A stretch of 64,000 nt of DNA from Microbacterium sp. SMR1 (GCF_003289625.1 NZ_QMBN01000003.1:124001-188000); one strand, 5' to 3'; numbered from the stretch's first letter, positions 1 through 11,258 are shown. The notes: a model not told the origin generated them from the sequence alone. Numbers and translations are program-made.

Positions 1-1
1 C

Positions 2-493
<492 letters not shown>

Positions 494-517
494 GCGCGTA
501 ACGCCGCTGAGACGACA

Positions 518-548
518 GAAGGGATGCCGCACCGCGCGGCATCCCTTC
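518..548. terminator. Bidirectional hairpin terminator
   Basis: A perfect 13-bp stem (518-530 with 536-548) encloses a 5-base loop. It lies between the convergent serC and DUF3027 genes. There is no long T run on either side, as is common for actinobacterial terminators. Confidence 0.7.
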
Positions 549-567
549 GTCGTTCCCGCTCGAGCGG

Positions 568-1299
568 TCAGCGCTCCCAGGGCGATTCGTCGTGGTCGGA
601 GTCGTCATCCTCGGCCGAATCATCGTCCTCGTCCGAATCATCGTCCTCGTCCGAGTCGTCATCATCGTCGTCGAACTCGTCGTCAGCCGAGTCGTCTTCG
701 TCGTCATCGGCAGCGCCGGAATCGAGCGCGTCGATGTCGACCCCGTCGACGTCGCCCGCGTGGGTGACCGCCGTGCTGCCGTCCGCGAAGTCGTCCTCGT
801 CCGCGTCGTCGTCGAGGTCGTCCGCGTCGTCGTCGAGATCGTCCGCGTCGTCGTCGCTGTCATCGTCCTCGTCCGCGGCGGCCTGTGCGGCCTGGTAGTC
901 CGCGAGCCGCACGGCCCACGGAACCCACTCGGGAGCGAGCAGCGCTCCGACGGCCGGGAGCAGCTCGACCTCGAGCACCGTCGGCTCGGCGTCTTCGACG
1001 ACGGCGACGCTGACCGTCCACAGCCACCCGGGGTAGCCGGCCAGACGGTTGGCGAAGCGCAGAGATACGACGCCGTCGGCCTCGACGACGTAGTCGACGG
1101 GATCGCCGACGGTCGACGGGGGCGTGATCTCGGCGAGCGCGGCCAGGGCGAGATCGTGAGCGGCGAGCAGACGTTCGTCGACCGCGACCGGCTCGGACGC
1201 TACGGCATCCTCGGGCGCTGCGGCCTCGTCAGACGCCGGCTCGATGACGTCGACCTCGTCCGTCGCCGACGTGTCGGCGGGCTCAGGCGTCGAGGTCAT
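568..1299 (-). CDS. DUF3027 family protein with long acidic tail
   Basis: A 243-residue protein. Residues of roughly 40-140 form the recognisable DUF3027 domain (DERLLAAHDLALAALAEI, LLAPEWVPWAVRLADYQAAQ). From about residue 145 to the end it is almost only Asp, Glu, Ser and Ala, in imperfect repeats such as DDDADDL. The DNA encoding the tail is a low-complexity repeat on the other strand. The gene overlaps the cold-shock gene upstream by 17 bases, so the two are probably co-transcribed. Function of the family is unknown; the acidic tail suggests binding to a basic partner or a DNA mimic, which is inference only. Confidence 0.82.
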   Translation of the reverse strand: MTSTPEPADTSATDEVDVIEPASDEAAAPEDAVASEPVAVDERLLAAHDLALAALAEITPPSTVGDPVDYVVEADGVVSLRFANRLAGYPGWLWTVSVAVVEDAEPTVLEVELLPAVGALLAPEWVPWAVRLADYQAAQAAADEDDDSDDDADDLDDDADDLDDDADEDDFADGSTAVTHAGDVDGVDIDALDSGAADDDEDDSADDEFDDDDDDSDEDDDSDEDDDSAEDDDSDHDESPWER

Positions 1300-1666
1300 C
1301 GGCGACCTTGCGCAGCACCGCGGCGATCTTCTTGCCGTGACCCGAGCTGGGGTAGCGGCCGCGACGGAGATCGGCGCCGATGCCGTCGAGGAGTTTCACG
1401 AGGTCCTCGACGATGATCGCCATGTCGTCCGCGGGCTTGCGGTTGCGCTTGCTCAGGCTCACGGGAGCCTCGAGCACGCGGACGGCCAGCGCCTGCAGAC
1501 CGCGCTTGCCATCAGCGACACCGAACTCGAGGCGCGTGCCGGGCTTGAGCGACTCGGTGCCCGCCGGGAGTGCCGTGGCGTGCAGGAAGACGTCCTGGCC
1601 GTCATCGGAGGAGATGAAGCCGAACCCCTTCTCGTCGTCGTAGAACCTGACCTTGCCGGTGGGCAT
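1283..1666 (-). CDS. Cold-shock domain protein with C-terminal extension
   Basis: A 127-residue protein whose first 65 residues are a cold-shock (OB-fold) domain with RNP1-like KGFGFI and RNP2-like VFLHA, able to bind single-stranded RNA or DNA. About 60 further residues (KRNRKPADDMAIIVEDLVKL onward) are absent from classical CspA. This long form is typical of actinobacteria and is usually paired with a DUF3027 gene, as here. The ATG has a GAGG ribosome binding sequence about six bases upstream. It differs clearly from the short cold-shock gene at 11.4-11.6 kb. Confidence 0.9.
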   Translation of the reverse strand: MPTGKVRFYDDEKGFGFISSDDGQDVFLHATALPAGTESLKPGTRLEFGVADGKRGLQALAVRVLEAPVSLSKRNRKPADDMAIIVEDLVKLLDGIGADLRRGRYPSSGHGKKIAAVLRKVADDLDA

Positions 1667-1778
1667 GTGCGTACCTCGCTGTCACGGACCGCGTTTCGCG
1701 GGCAGAACGGAATGCCGGGGCCGTGTCAGCCCCGGTAACCAGCCTACGGCACCACTGCGAACCGCTACGCTGATGCGG

Positions 1779-2054
1779 ATGAGCACGCGCAGCACGGGCG
1801 ACGACCTTCCGGTCCGCCGTATCGACCGCATCCTCGCGTTCATGTCGCTGGGGCTGCTGATTCTGGCGATCGTCTGTTTCTTCGCGATCATCATCGGCAC
1901 CGCGACCGGCATGGAGCAGACAGACTTCGGCACCGGGGCGTGGCCCACGGTCAGCGCCATCGTGTGGATCGCGCCGCCCGTCGCGTTCGCCCTGCTGCTG
2001 ACGGTGCTGATCATGACCTTCATCCGACGGAGCCGGGCCAACAAGGGCCGGTGA
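1779..2054 (+). CDS. Small two-helix membrane protein
   Basis: A 91-residue protein with two predicted membrane helices (about residues 17-39 and 57-80) and a basic C-terminus (RRSRANKGR). I chose the ATG at 1779 because a TACGCT -10-like hexamer (1766-1771) ends seven bases upstream, consistent with a leaderless mRNA; an ATG two codons earlier would sit too close to that hexamer. Related proteins in Microbacteriaceae are sometimes labelled 'multidrug ABC transporter ATPase', but no nucleotide-binding motif is present. The next gene starts one base after its stop, so the two are likely co-transcribed. Function unknown. Confidence 0.75.
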   Translation: MSTRSTGDDLPVRRIDRILAFMSLGLLILAIVCFFAIIIGTATGMEQTDFGTGAWPTVSAIVWIAPPVAFALLLTVLIMTFIRRSRANKGR

Positions 2055-2055
2055 C

Positions 2056-3783
2056 GTGTCTCCCGTCGACGCCCGTGCCCTCGCGAGCTGGCTCGCCACG
2101 GTCGACGACGACGTCCTGACGGACCTGCTCCGTCGACGCCGCGTCTCGCCCGACGTCGCCTGGGCCGATTTCTTCGACGCCGCCGAGGCCCTGCTCGATC
2201 CCGCGGCGGTGGCCAAGGCCGCTCCGCTTCTCTCCCGGCCGCTCGTCGAGGCCATGGACGACGCGGTCGCCTCCGGCGATGCGGTTCCGCCCGGTACGGC
2301 ACGCGACGCCCTGCTGCATCTCGGGCTCGTCTCTCCTGGCGGGATGCCCTACGCCGGTGCCGCTACGGCGTGGCGCGATGTCCCCCGCCCCGAGGCCCCC
2401 GGCCGTTCCATCACGAGGGGCTCGCCGGAGGAAGATGCGCAGCTGGCCGAACGCGCCTTCACCGCGCTCTCATCACTCGCCGATGTCCTGTCGCTGACGC
2501 AACCGTCGCCCCTCGGACGCACCGGTGCGGGAACCCTGGGTGCCGCCGACCGCCGCCGCCTGATCGAAGCAGGAGCGGTGGCGGATGCCGAGACAGCCGA
2601 CCTCGTGATCGGGATCGGTCTCGACGCCGAGCTCCTCGGTCCGGTCGAGCGCGAGTGGCGGGTGACGACCGACGGAACCGCCTGGTTGCTCCGTGGCTCC
2701 GCCGATCGCTGGGCCGACACCGCCGGCCGCCTGCGCGACGCGCTCCCGGCGGCTCTGCGGACGACGGACGGCGGATGGCAGCCGCCGGCGCAGTGGCACC
2801 TCGCCTATCCGCTCGACCCGCAGTGGTACGCCCGCGCCGACCGCCTGACGGCGCAGTGGCGGCTGTGGGCGATCATCGACGCATCGGGGCGCCCGGCAGC
2901 CTGGGCGACGGCGCTAGCGAACGGAGGCGACGTCGACCGGACGACGCTGCAGGAGCACCTGCCCGGCGAGGTCGACCGCATCTTCCTCCAGAACGACCTC
3001 ACGGCGATCGCGCCCGGGCCGCTCGAGCCCGCGATCGATGCGCGGCTGCGCCGGGCGGCGCGGCGCGAGTCGCGCGCGCAGGCGTCGACCTACCGGTTCT
3101 CGGCCGAATCGATCGGAGCAGCGCTCGCGGCCGGAGAGGATCCGGCATCCCTCGCCGAGTTCCTCACCGCGATCTCGCTGACCGGCCTGCCGCAGCCGCT
3201 GGCGTACGAGCTCGAACGGGCGGCCGGCCGCCACGGCCGACTGCGCGTGGGCTCCGACCCCACCGGTCGAACGCAGGTCACCGCATCCGACCAGGGTGCC
3301 CTCGACACGCTCGCCGTCGATCAGGCGCTGCGTCCGCTCGGGCTCGTGCGCGATGGCGACCGGCTCGTCAGCCGCAGCTCGGTCGACACCGTCTTCTGGA
3401 TGCTGAGCGACGCTCGCTACCCCGTCGCCGCGGTCGACGAGAACGGAGAGGTACGGATCCTCGACCGCGCCAAGCTGGCCGCATCGGCGGACGACGCACC
3501 GGCGGGCACCGACGACACCCGCTTCTTGCCTCTCATCGAGCGAATGCGTCGAGCCCATTCCTCCGACGACGCGGATGCCGCGTGGCTGGGGCGCGAGCTC
3601 GAGCAGGCGGTCAAGGCACGCGCGGCGATCGAGGTGAGCGTGCGTCTGCCGGACGGCTCGACGCGTGACTTCGTGCTCGAAGCGACGGGGCTGGGCGGCG
3701 GCCGGCTGCGTGGGCGCGACCGCGCCTCGGATGTCGAACGCACTCTGCCGGTGTCGAGCATCGTCTCCGCCCGGCTGACCTGA
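2056..3783 (+). CDS. Helicase-associated protein, partner of XPB helicase
   Basis: A 575-residue protein starting at GTG. It lacks Walker A and DEAD/DEAH motifs. The region around residues 330-440 (ESIGAALAAGEDPASLAEFL) resembles the helicase-associated domain found in actinobacterial proteins encoded next to XPB/Rad25-type helicases. The helicase gene follows after a 60-base gap, and this pairing is the main evidence. The likely role is as a partner or regulator of the helicase in DNA repair or transcription. That role is inferred, while the conserved pairing is established. Confidence 0.82.
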   Translation: MSPVDARALASWLATVDDDVLTDLLRRRRVSPDVAWADFFDAAEALLDPAAVAKAAPLLSRPLVEAMDDAVASGDAVPPGTARDALLHLGLVSPGGMPYAGAATAWRDVPRPEAPGRSITRGSPEEDAQLAERAFTALSSLADVLSLTQPSPLGRTGAGTLGAADRRRLIEAGAVADAETADLVIGIGLDAELLGPVEREWRVTTDGTAWLLRGSADRWADTAGRLRDALPAALRTTDGGWQPPAQWHLAYPLDPQWYARADRLTAQWRLWAIIDASGRPAAWATALANGGDVDRTTLQEHLPGEVDRIFLQNDLTAIAPGPLEPAIDARLRRAARRESRAQASTYRFSAESIGAALAAGEDPASLAEFLTAISLTGLPQPLAYELERAAGRHGRLRVGSDPTGRTQVTASDQGALDTLAVDQALRPLGLVRDGDRLVSRSSVDTVFWMLSDARYPVAAVDENGEVRILDRAKLAASADDAPAGTDDTRFLPLIERMRRAHSSDDADAAWLGRELEQAVKARAAIEVSVRLPDGSTRDFVLEATGLGGGRLRGRDRASDVERTLPVSSIVSARLT

Positions 3784-3843
3784 GCATCGCAGGCACCCTC
3801 CGTACAGGCCGACGTGGGCTGAGCACCGGTACGATTGCTCGTT

Positions 3844-5487
3844 ATGGCTGATGGCCCCCTGATCGTCCAGAGCGACCGCACCGTGCTGCTGGAAGTCGCC
3901 CACCCGAGCGCGGAGGACGCGCGGCACGAACTGGCGATCTTCGCCGAGCTCGAGCGGGCGCCCGAGCACATCCACACCTATCGCATCACGCGCCTGGGGC
4001 TGTGGAACGCACGCGCCGCGGGGCACGATGCCGAAGACATGCTGGCCACACTCGACCGCTGGTCGCGCTTCCCCGTGCCGCCGTCGGTGTCGACCGACAT
4101 CCGCGAGACGGTGACACGCTACGGCCGCCTGGTCATCGAGCGCGACGACGAGGGCACCCTGATCCTGCGGTCGAGCGACGCGGCCGTTCTCTCGGAGGTC
4201 ACGCGCAACAAGCGCATCCAGCCGCTCCTCCTGGGCAACCCCACGCCCGACACGTATGTCATCGATGCCTGGGCCCGCGGCCAGATCAAGCAGGAGCTGC
4301 TGAAGATCGGCTGGCCCGCCGAAGACCTCGCCGGCTTCACGCCGGGCACGCCGCATGAGATCGAGCTGCACGAGGACGGCTGGAGCCTGCGCCCCTACCA
4401 GCGCAAGGCGGTCGACATCTTCACCGAGGGCGGCTCGGGTGTGGTGGTGCTCCCCTGCGGCGCGGGCAAGACGCTCGTCGGAGCCGCGGCGATGGCCGAC
4501 ACGAAGACGACCACGCTCATCCTCGTGACCAACACCGTCAGCGCGCGGCAGTGGCGCAACGAGCTGCTCAAGCGCACGAGCCTGACCCCGGACGAGATCG
4601 GCGAGTACTCCGGTCAGTCGAAGGAGGTCAAGCCGGTCACGATCGCGACGTACCAGATCCTCACCGCGAAGCGAAAGGGCGAGTACGCCCACCTCGCGCT
4701 CCTCGACGCGCTCGACTGGGGTCTCGTCGTGTACGACGAGGTGCACCTGCTGCCCGCCCCCGTGTTCAAGCTCACCGCCGACCTGCAGGCGCGACGCCGG
4801 CTCGGCCTCACCGCGACCCTCGTCCGGGAGGACGGCCGCGAAGGCGACGTGTTCAGCCTCATCGGCCCCAAGCGCTTCGACGCGCCGTGGAAGGAGATCG
4901 AGGCACAGGGCTTCATCTCCCCCGCCGTCTGCTACGAGGTGCGCGTCGACCTCCCGGCATCCGACCGCCTCGAGTACGCGGCCTCGGCCGATGACGAGCG
5001 GTACCGCCTGGCTGCCACCGCGCACGCGAAGATCGGGGTCGTCCGCGACCTCGTCGCGAAGCACACGGGCGAGCAGATCCTCGTGATCGGGCAGTACCTC
5101 GATCAGATCGACGTGCTGTCCGACGCGCTGGGAGCGCCGAAGATCACGGGTTCGACGCCCGTCGACGAGCGCGAGGAACTGTACGAGGCGTTCCGAACGG
5201 GTGAGATCCCCGTGCTGATCGTGTCGAAGGTCGCGAACTTCTCGATCGACCTCCCCGACGCCTCCGTCGCCATTCAGGTCTCGGGATCGTTCGGCTCGCG
5301 CCAGGAGGAGGCGCAGCGACTCGGGCGTCTGCTGCGGCCGAAGTCCAACGGTCACACCGCGAGCTTCTACACGCTCATCGCGCGCGACACGGTCGACCAG
5401 GACTTCGCACAGAACCGGCAGCGCTTCCTCGCCGAGCAGGGGTACAGCTACACGATCCTCGACGCCGAGAAGCTCGAAGCGGCCTGA
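3844..5487 (+). CDS. XPB/Rad25-type DNA helicase
   Basis: A superfamily 2 helicase of 547 residues. It has an N-terminal XPB damage-recognition-like region, a Walker A motif (PCGAGKT, about residue 204), a DEVH box (YDEVHLL, about residue 298), motif III (LTATLVREDG), and a C-terminal helicase domain with GSFGSRQEEAQRLGR. It probably unwinds DNA in 3'-5' direction in repair, as shown for mycobacterial XPB. The start at 3844 is preferred over an in-frame TTG three codons upstream because a TACGAT hexamer (3830-3835) suggests a start of transcription at or near the ATG. Full length for bacterial XPB. Confidence 0.94.
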   Translation: MADGPLIVQSDRTVLLEVAHPSAEDARHELAIFAELERAPEHIHTYRITRLGLWNARAAGHDAEDMLATLDRWSRFPVPPSVSTDIRETVTRYGRLVIERDDEGTLILRSSDAAVLSEVTRNKRIQPLLLGNPTPDTYVIDAWARGQIKQELLKIGWPAEDLAGFTPGTPHEIELHEDGWSLRPYQRKAVDIFTEGGSGVVVLPCGAGKTLVGAAAMADTKTTTLILVTNTVSARQWRNELLKRTSLTPDEIGEYSGQSKEVKPVTIATYQILTAKRKGEYAHLALLDALDWGLVVYDEVHLLPAPVFKLTADLQARRRLGLTATLVREDGREGDVFSLIGPKRFDAPWKEIEAQGFISPAVCYEVRVDLPASDRLEYAASADDERYRLAATAHAKIGVVRDLVAKHTGEQILVIGQYLDQIDVLSDALGAPKITGSTPVDEREELYEAFRTGEIPVLIVSKVANFSIDLPDASVAIQVSGSFGSRQEEAQRLGRLLRPKSNGHTASFYTLIARDTVDQDFAQNRQRFLAEQGYSYTILDAEKLEAA

Positions 5488-5511
5488 GCCGGTCGCCCTA
5501 CGGCGGAGGTG

Positions 5512-6516
5512 TCAGGGCTTGGTGAGCTCGGGCGTCGGCTCGCCGGGAAGCGGCACGGTCGCCGTCGGCGTCGGCATGGGGATCGGCGGCGGCAGCTGGG
5601 TCCGCGGCAGGCCGTACGTGCGCGCGATCGGTCGCCGCCGCAGCACGAGCTCGACGGCGAGACAGTAGCCCCCGAGCAGCAGCACCGACGTCGCGAAGCT
5701 GACCCAGCCGACATCCGCCGCCGCCGGGTCGGCTCCCGTCGCGATCCCGGTCACGAAGGCCAGCAGGTTGTTGACGATGTGCACGGCGATGGCCGCTTCC
5801 AGCCCGCCCGTCCGCCAGGTGAGCCAGCCCGCGGCGATCGCGAAGAGGCCGACCGCGGCCTGACCGACGGGGTCGTACCCGTGTCCGAGGACGAACACGG
5901 GCACCGGCAGCAGGATGGCGAACAGCGGATGCCGCAGCCACCGCCCGATCGACTGCATCAGGTAGCCGCGGAAGATGTACTCCTCGGCGGCCGCCTGGAC
6001 CGGCACCACGAGGATGACCACGAGCAGGCTCAGCCACAGGGTGGCGCCCACCGGGGGCGTGAGCGATTCTCCGCTCTGCTCGGCGGGGAGGAGCGCGGTG
6101 GCGATGGCCACGACGATCGCCATGGCCACGGCCAGCCCGGCGCAGACGAGCAGCCACCGCCACCGCAACCGTCCGAACACGGCGGAGGCGAACCCGACAC
6201 GACGTCCGTTGACGATGAGCGACGCGAGCAGGTACGCGGGCAGCAGCAGCGCGATCGCGCCGAGGCCGATGAACAACGAGAGCGGGTCCGAGATGTCCAG
6301 GACCCCGCCATCGTTGAGGACCCGGTTCAGCGCCCGCGCCGCCTCTTCGCTCGACAGCGCGATCAGCAGGGCGACGAGTGCGGCGCCCAGCACCATGAGG
6401 AGGAACAGAACGATGCCGAGAGCGCCCACCGCGAGCGGGGTCCACCACCCCGAACGACGACGTGCGAAGACGAGCCGATGGAATGCGAGACGGTCGGAAT
6501 CGATCGGACGCGGCAT
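5512..6516 (-). CDS. CPBP family intramembrane metalloprotease
   Basis: A 334-residue polytopic membrane protein with about eight hydrophobic segments. It carries the three CPBP (CAAX protease/Abi) motifs: EEYIFRG near residue 177, FVLGHG about 30 residues later, and HIVNN. The two glutamates and two histidines are the expected catalytic and metal-binding residues. The C-terminus is proline- and threonine-rich and probably cytoplasmic or extended. Substrate unknown; family members process prenylated proteins or peptides or act in bacteriocin immunity. It is transcribed away from the neighbouring response regulator. Confidence 0.9.
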   Translation of the reverse strand: MPRPIDSDRLAFHRLVFARRRSGWWTPLAVGALGIVLFLLMVLGAALVALLIALSSEEAARALNRVLNDGGVLDISDPLSLFIGLGAIALLLPAYLLASLIVNGRRVGFASAVFGRLRWRWLLVCAGLAVAMAIVVAIATALLPAEQSGESLTPPVGATLWLSLLVVILVVPVQAAAEEYIFRGYLMQSIGRWLRHPLFAILLPVPVFVLGHGYDPVGQAAVGLFAIAAGWLTWRTGGLEAAIAVHIVNNLLAFVTGIATGADPAAADVGWVSFATSVLLLGGYCLAVELVLRRRPIARTYGLPRTQLPPPIPMPTPTATVPLPGEPTPELTKP

Positions 6517-6604
6517 GCCTCCATCCTCTCGCGACCCCTACCAGGTCGACCCCCTGCGGCGCGATATCCAGCAAACCGATGGGATCCGGTGCCAGTATGG
6601 GCCT

Positions 6605-7297
6605 ATGACAGCACCGCGCATTCTCGTCGTGGACGACGAACCGAACATCCGTGACCTGCTGATCACCGGGCTGAAGTTCGCCGGATACCAGGTCCGCGCC
6701 GTGGGCAACGGAGCACAGACGATCTCGGCCGTGCTCGAGGAGGAGCCCGACCTGATCGTGCTCGACGTGATGCTGCCCGACATGAACGGCTTCAGCGTCA
6801 CCAAGCGCCTGCGGGGCGCGGGCTACACCGCGCCGATCCTCTTCCTCACCGCAAAGGACGAGACCGAGGACAAGATCGAGGGACTCAACGCCGGCGGCGA
6901 CGACTACGTCACGAAGCCGTTCAGTCTCGACGAGATCGTCGCCCGCATCCAGGCCATCCTGCGCCGCACGATGCAGGCCGACGAGGAGTCGATCATCCGC
7001 GCCGGCGAGCTGACGATGGATCAGGACACCCACGACGTCCAGGTCGGCGACGTCTCGATCGACCTGTCGCCCACCGAGTTCAAGCTGCTGCGCTACCTGA
7101 TGCTCAACCCGAACCGGGTGCTGAGCAAGGCGCAGATCCTCGACCACGTGTGGGAGTACGACTTCAACGGCGATGCCGGCATCGTCGAGAGCTACATCTC
7201 GTACCTGCGCCGCAAGATCGACCCGCACTCCTCCGAGCCGCTGATCCAGACCAAGCGCGGTTTCGGATACATGCTCAAGGCCGACAAGTCGGCGTGA
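6605..7297 (+). CDS. PhoP-like OmpR-family response regulator
   Basis: A 230-residue protein with a receiver domain (DDEP acidic cluster near residue 10, phospho-acceptor Asp at about residue 54 in VLDVMLPD, conserved Lys in VTKPFS) and a winged-helix DNA-binding domain (SPTEFKLLRYLM to KRGFGYML). Overall it resembles mycobacterial PhoP. A CAGTAT hexamer (6593-6598) lies exactly six bases before the ATG with no ribosome binding sequence, so the mRNA is probably leaderless. The cognate kinase follows 19 bases after the stop. The signal and target genes cannot be told from the sequence. Confidence 0.93.
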   Translation: MTAPRILVVDDEPNIRDLLITGLKFAGYQVRAVGNGAQTISAVLEEEPDLIVLDVMLPDMNGFSVTKRLRGAGYTAPILFLTAKDETEDKIEGLNAGGDDYVTKPFSLDEIVARIQAILRRTMQADEESIIRAGELTMDQDTHDVQVGDVSIDLSPTEFKLLRYLMLNPNRVLSKAQILDHVWEYDFNGDAGIVESYISYLRRKIDPHSSEPLIQTKRGFGYMLKADKSA

Positions 7298-7316
7298 TCC
7301 GCGGGAGCGCAGACGC

Positions 7317-9095
7317 CTGAGCGATTCCGCGAACGACGGCGTCACCCGGTGGTGGCGCGGCATCAGCCTGCGCACGAAGGTCACGGGCGTCATCGTCACC
7401 CTGCTGGCGATGGGGCTGATCGCGGCGGGCGTGGGAACGATGATCTTCCTGCGCAACGCCCAGGTCGCCGCGCTCGACGGCAGCCTGAGGTCGCTGGCCC
7501 CGACCGACCTGGCGAGCACGGTGATGGATGTCACCGTCGAAGACGGCATCGCGCTCTTCGAGGCGAAGGAGTCACCGGCGCCGACCACCTTCGTCGTCGC
7601 GATCTACAGCGCTGAGGGCGAGCTGCTGTCGGTCGCGGGCGGGCCCGAGTCGGTCCGCCCCGATCTGCCCGCCTCGTTCCCCCTCGACCGCACGGTCGTC
7701 AAGGGCACCGAGCCTTTCGAGCTCCCCGCTCGCCAGGGAACCGGCACCTTCCACGCGAGTGTCGATGTCCTCCAGCCCGAGGGGTCGCGTGAGAGCTATA
7801 CGCAGCTCGTCGCGCTTCCGCTGACCTCGGTGACGCAGACCGTCGCGAACTTCATCAGCATCTACACCGTGATCGCCGCCCTCATCCTCGTGGCCGGCGC
7901 TCTCGGCACCCGCTGGCTCGTGACCCTCACCTTCCGCAGCCTCAGCCAGGTCGAGGAGACCGCGATGACGATCGCGGCCGGCGATCTGAGCCAGCGCATG
8001 GGCGACATCTCCCCCGGCACCGAGGTGGGCCGGCTGAAGATCGCCATCAACGCGATGCTCGACCGCATCGACACCGCCCTGGCCCAGCGCGACGCCACGG
8101 TCCAGCAGATGCGGCGGTTCATCGGCGACGCCAGCCACGAGCTGCGCACGCCGCTCGTGACGGTCCGCGGATACGCGGAACTGTACCGGATGGGCGCGAT
8201 CACCGACGCCGAGCACACCGCGCAGTCGATGGAGCGGATCGAGAAGGAGGCCGTTCGGATGAGCGGCCTCGTCGAAGACCTCCTGGCGCTCGCGCGCCTC
8301 GACGAACGCCGTGACCTGGTCATCGCGCCGGTCGACCTGCGTCCCATCGCCCGTGACGCCGCGCTCGACACGCGAGCGGCGGCGCCCGAGCGCCATGTCT
8401 CGGTGATCGAGTACTCCGATGAGACGCTCACGGTGGATCTGCCGACGAACACGCGGACCGGCACGACGACGAAGCGTTCCGGCGGTGCCCGCAACCGCAC
8501 CGGCCAGACGCTCTCCCGCCTGCGGCGGCGGCCGAAGGACGAGCGGGGCGCTCGTTCGGGAGACTCCGGCACGGCGTCCCGGAAGACGGATGCCGCGTCC
8601 GCGAGCACGTCGCCCGGCGCGACCGCCGACACGAAGCCGCTGCTGCAGCCAAGCGAGCCGCCGCTCGTACCGGTCGTCCTCGGCGACGAGAACCGCATCC
8701 GCCAGGTCGTCGCCAACCTCATCGGCAACGCGCGGCGTTACAGCCCGGAGGGCACCCCGATCGAAATCGCCGTGGGCCTGGATCGCGACGCCCGCATGGG
8801 ATGGATCTCGGTGATCGATCACGGCGAAGGCATCCCCGAACCGCTGCGCGAGAAGATCTTCCAGCGGTTCTGGCGGGCCGACACGTCGCGCACGCGCGAG
8901 ACCGGCGGCTCGGGCCTCGGCCTGTCCATCGTCGCCTCGATCGTGGAGGCGCTGCACGGTTCGATCGACGTCCAGGCCACGCCGGGCGGCGGCGCCACGT
9001 TCCGGGTCGCGTTCCCCCTGGCCGATCGCCGCGAGGCCGCCGAGCATCTCTGGATCGAGACCCAGCCGCTGCCGCGTCTGCGCGACGAGCGCTGA
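7317..9095 (+). CDS. Sensor histidine kinase, probable CTG start
   Basis: About 592 residues: a first membrane helix (VIVTLLAMGLIAAGVGTMIF), an extracytoplasmic sensor loop, a second helix near residues 180-200, HAMP, a HisKA box with phospho-acceptor His near residue 274 (DASHELRTP), and an HATPase domain (N box NLIGNARRYSPEG, GGSGLGLSIV). The frame has no ATG, GTG or TTG between the stop at 7242 and the ATG at 7410, and that ATG falls inside the first helix. The CTG at 7317 gives a normal N-terminus and has GGGAG nine bases upstream. A low-complexity, basic and Ser/Thr-rich insertion (about residues 370-448) precedes the N box. Confidence 0.87.
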   Translation: MSDSANDGVTRWWRGISLRTKVTGVIVTLLAMGLIAAGVGTMIFLRNAQVAALDGSLRSLAPTDLASTVMDVTVEDGIALFEAKESPAPTTFVVAIYSAEGELLSVAGGPESVRPDLPASFPLDRTVVKGTEPFELPARQGTGTFHASVDVLQPEGSRESYTQLVALPLTSVTQTVANFISIYTVIAALILVAGALGTRWLVTLTFRSLSQVEETAMTIAAGDLSQRMGDISPGTEVGRLKIAINAMLDRIDTALAQRDATVQQMRRFIGDASHELRTPLVTVRGYAELYRMGAITDAEHTAQSMERIEKEAVRMSGLVEDLLALARLDERRDLVIAPVDLRPIARDAALDTRAAAPERHVSVIEYSDETLTVDLPTNTRTGTTTKRSGGARNRTGQTLSRLRRRPKDERGARSGDSGTASRKTDAASASTSPGATADTKPLLQPSEPPLVPVVLGDENRIRQVVANLIGNARRYSPEGTPIEIAVGLDRDARMGWISVIDHGEGIPEPLREKIFQRFWRADTSRTRETGGSGLGLSIVASIVEALHGSIDVQATPGGGATFRVAFPLADRREAAEHLWIETQPLPRLRDER

Positions 9096-9226
9096 GCGGG
9101 GTGGCGGCGGCTTCTCCCCCGCCGCACCGGGCACCGGCCTCTCCCCGATCGCTTCCGCGCGCGAGTACAGCGTGTCGACGGCGACCTAGCGTGTCGGCAT
9201 CCACCGCACACGACACAAGGAGCGAC

Positions 9227-9514
9227 ATGGCCACCTTTTCGATCGACAGCGACGCCGTAGCGAGCGCCACCGCCGCCATCCGCGCCACCTCGGGACGCAT
9301 CGAGAGCGACACAGGCGCGATGATGGCGCAACTGACACAACTGCAGGGCTCGTGGACCGGCAGCGCCGCTCTCGCATTCCAGGCCATCGTCGAGAGGTGG
9401 CGCGCGGCGCAGCGCGAGGTGGAGGCGGCGCTCGGCGACATCGGATCGGCACTGGATGCCGCCGGCCAGCAGTACCTGCAGGCCGAGGCTGCGGCCGCGG
9501 GCCTGTTCCGCTGA
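9227..9514 (+). CDS. WXG100 family (ESAT-6-like) protein
   Basis: A 95-residue protein with the WXG100 layout: a helix, a central turn SWTGSAA containing the Trp-x-Gly motif near residue 42, and a second helix rich in Ala, Glu and Gln. Such proteins form four-helix dimers and are secreted by type VII (ESX/Yuk) systems. No partner WXG100 gene or EccC ATPase gene is visible here, so it is an orphan. The ATG is preceded by AAGGAG with normal spacing. Several upstream in-frame starts exist but extend into the kinase gene. Confidence 0.88.
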   Translation: MATFSIDSDAVASATAAIRATSGRIESDTGAMMAQLTQLQGSWTGSAALAFQAIVERWRAAQREVEAALGDIGSALDAAGQQYLQAEAAAAGLFR

Positions 9515-9529
9515 GGCCCCTCCGAAACG

Positions 9530-9563
9530 CAGAACGGCCCCTCCCGAAGGAGGGGCCGTTCTG
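9530..9563. terminator. Bidirectional terminator between WXG100 gene and groL
   Basis: A perfect 15-bp stem (9530-9544 with 9549-9563) has a CGAA tetraloop. It lies between two convergent genes and can serve both. Confidence 0.85.
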
Positions 9564-9574
9564 TATGCGATGGA

Positions 9575-11258
<1,684 letters not shown>

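Noticed and set aside
592..1416. Repetitive Val/Ile/Arg-rich open frame opposite DUF3027
   Set aside because: It is the antisense reading of the acidic repeat; no start signal or known domain.
2914..5355. An 813-codon open frame opposite the XPB helicase
   Set aside because: Composition is that of an antisense shadow, and the helicase motifs on the other strand are decisive.
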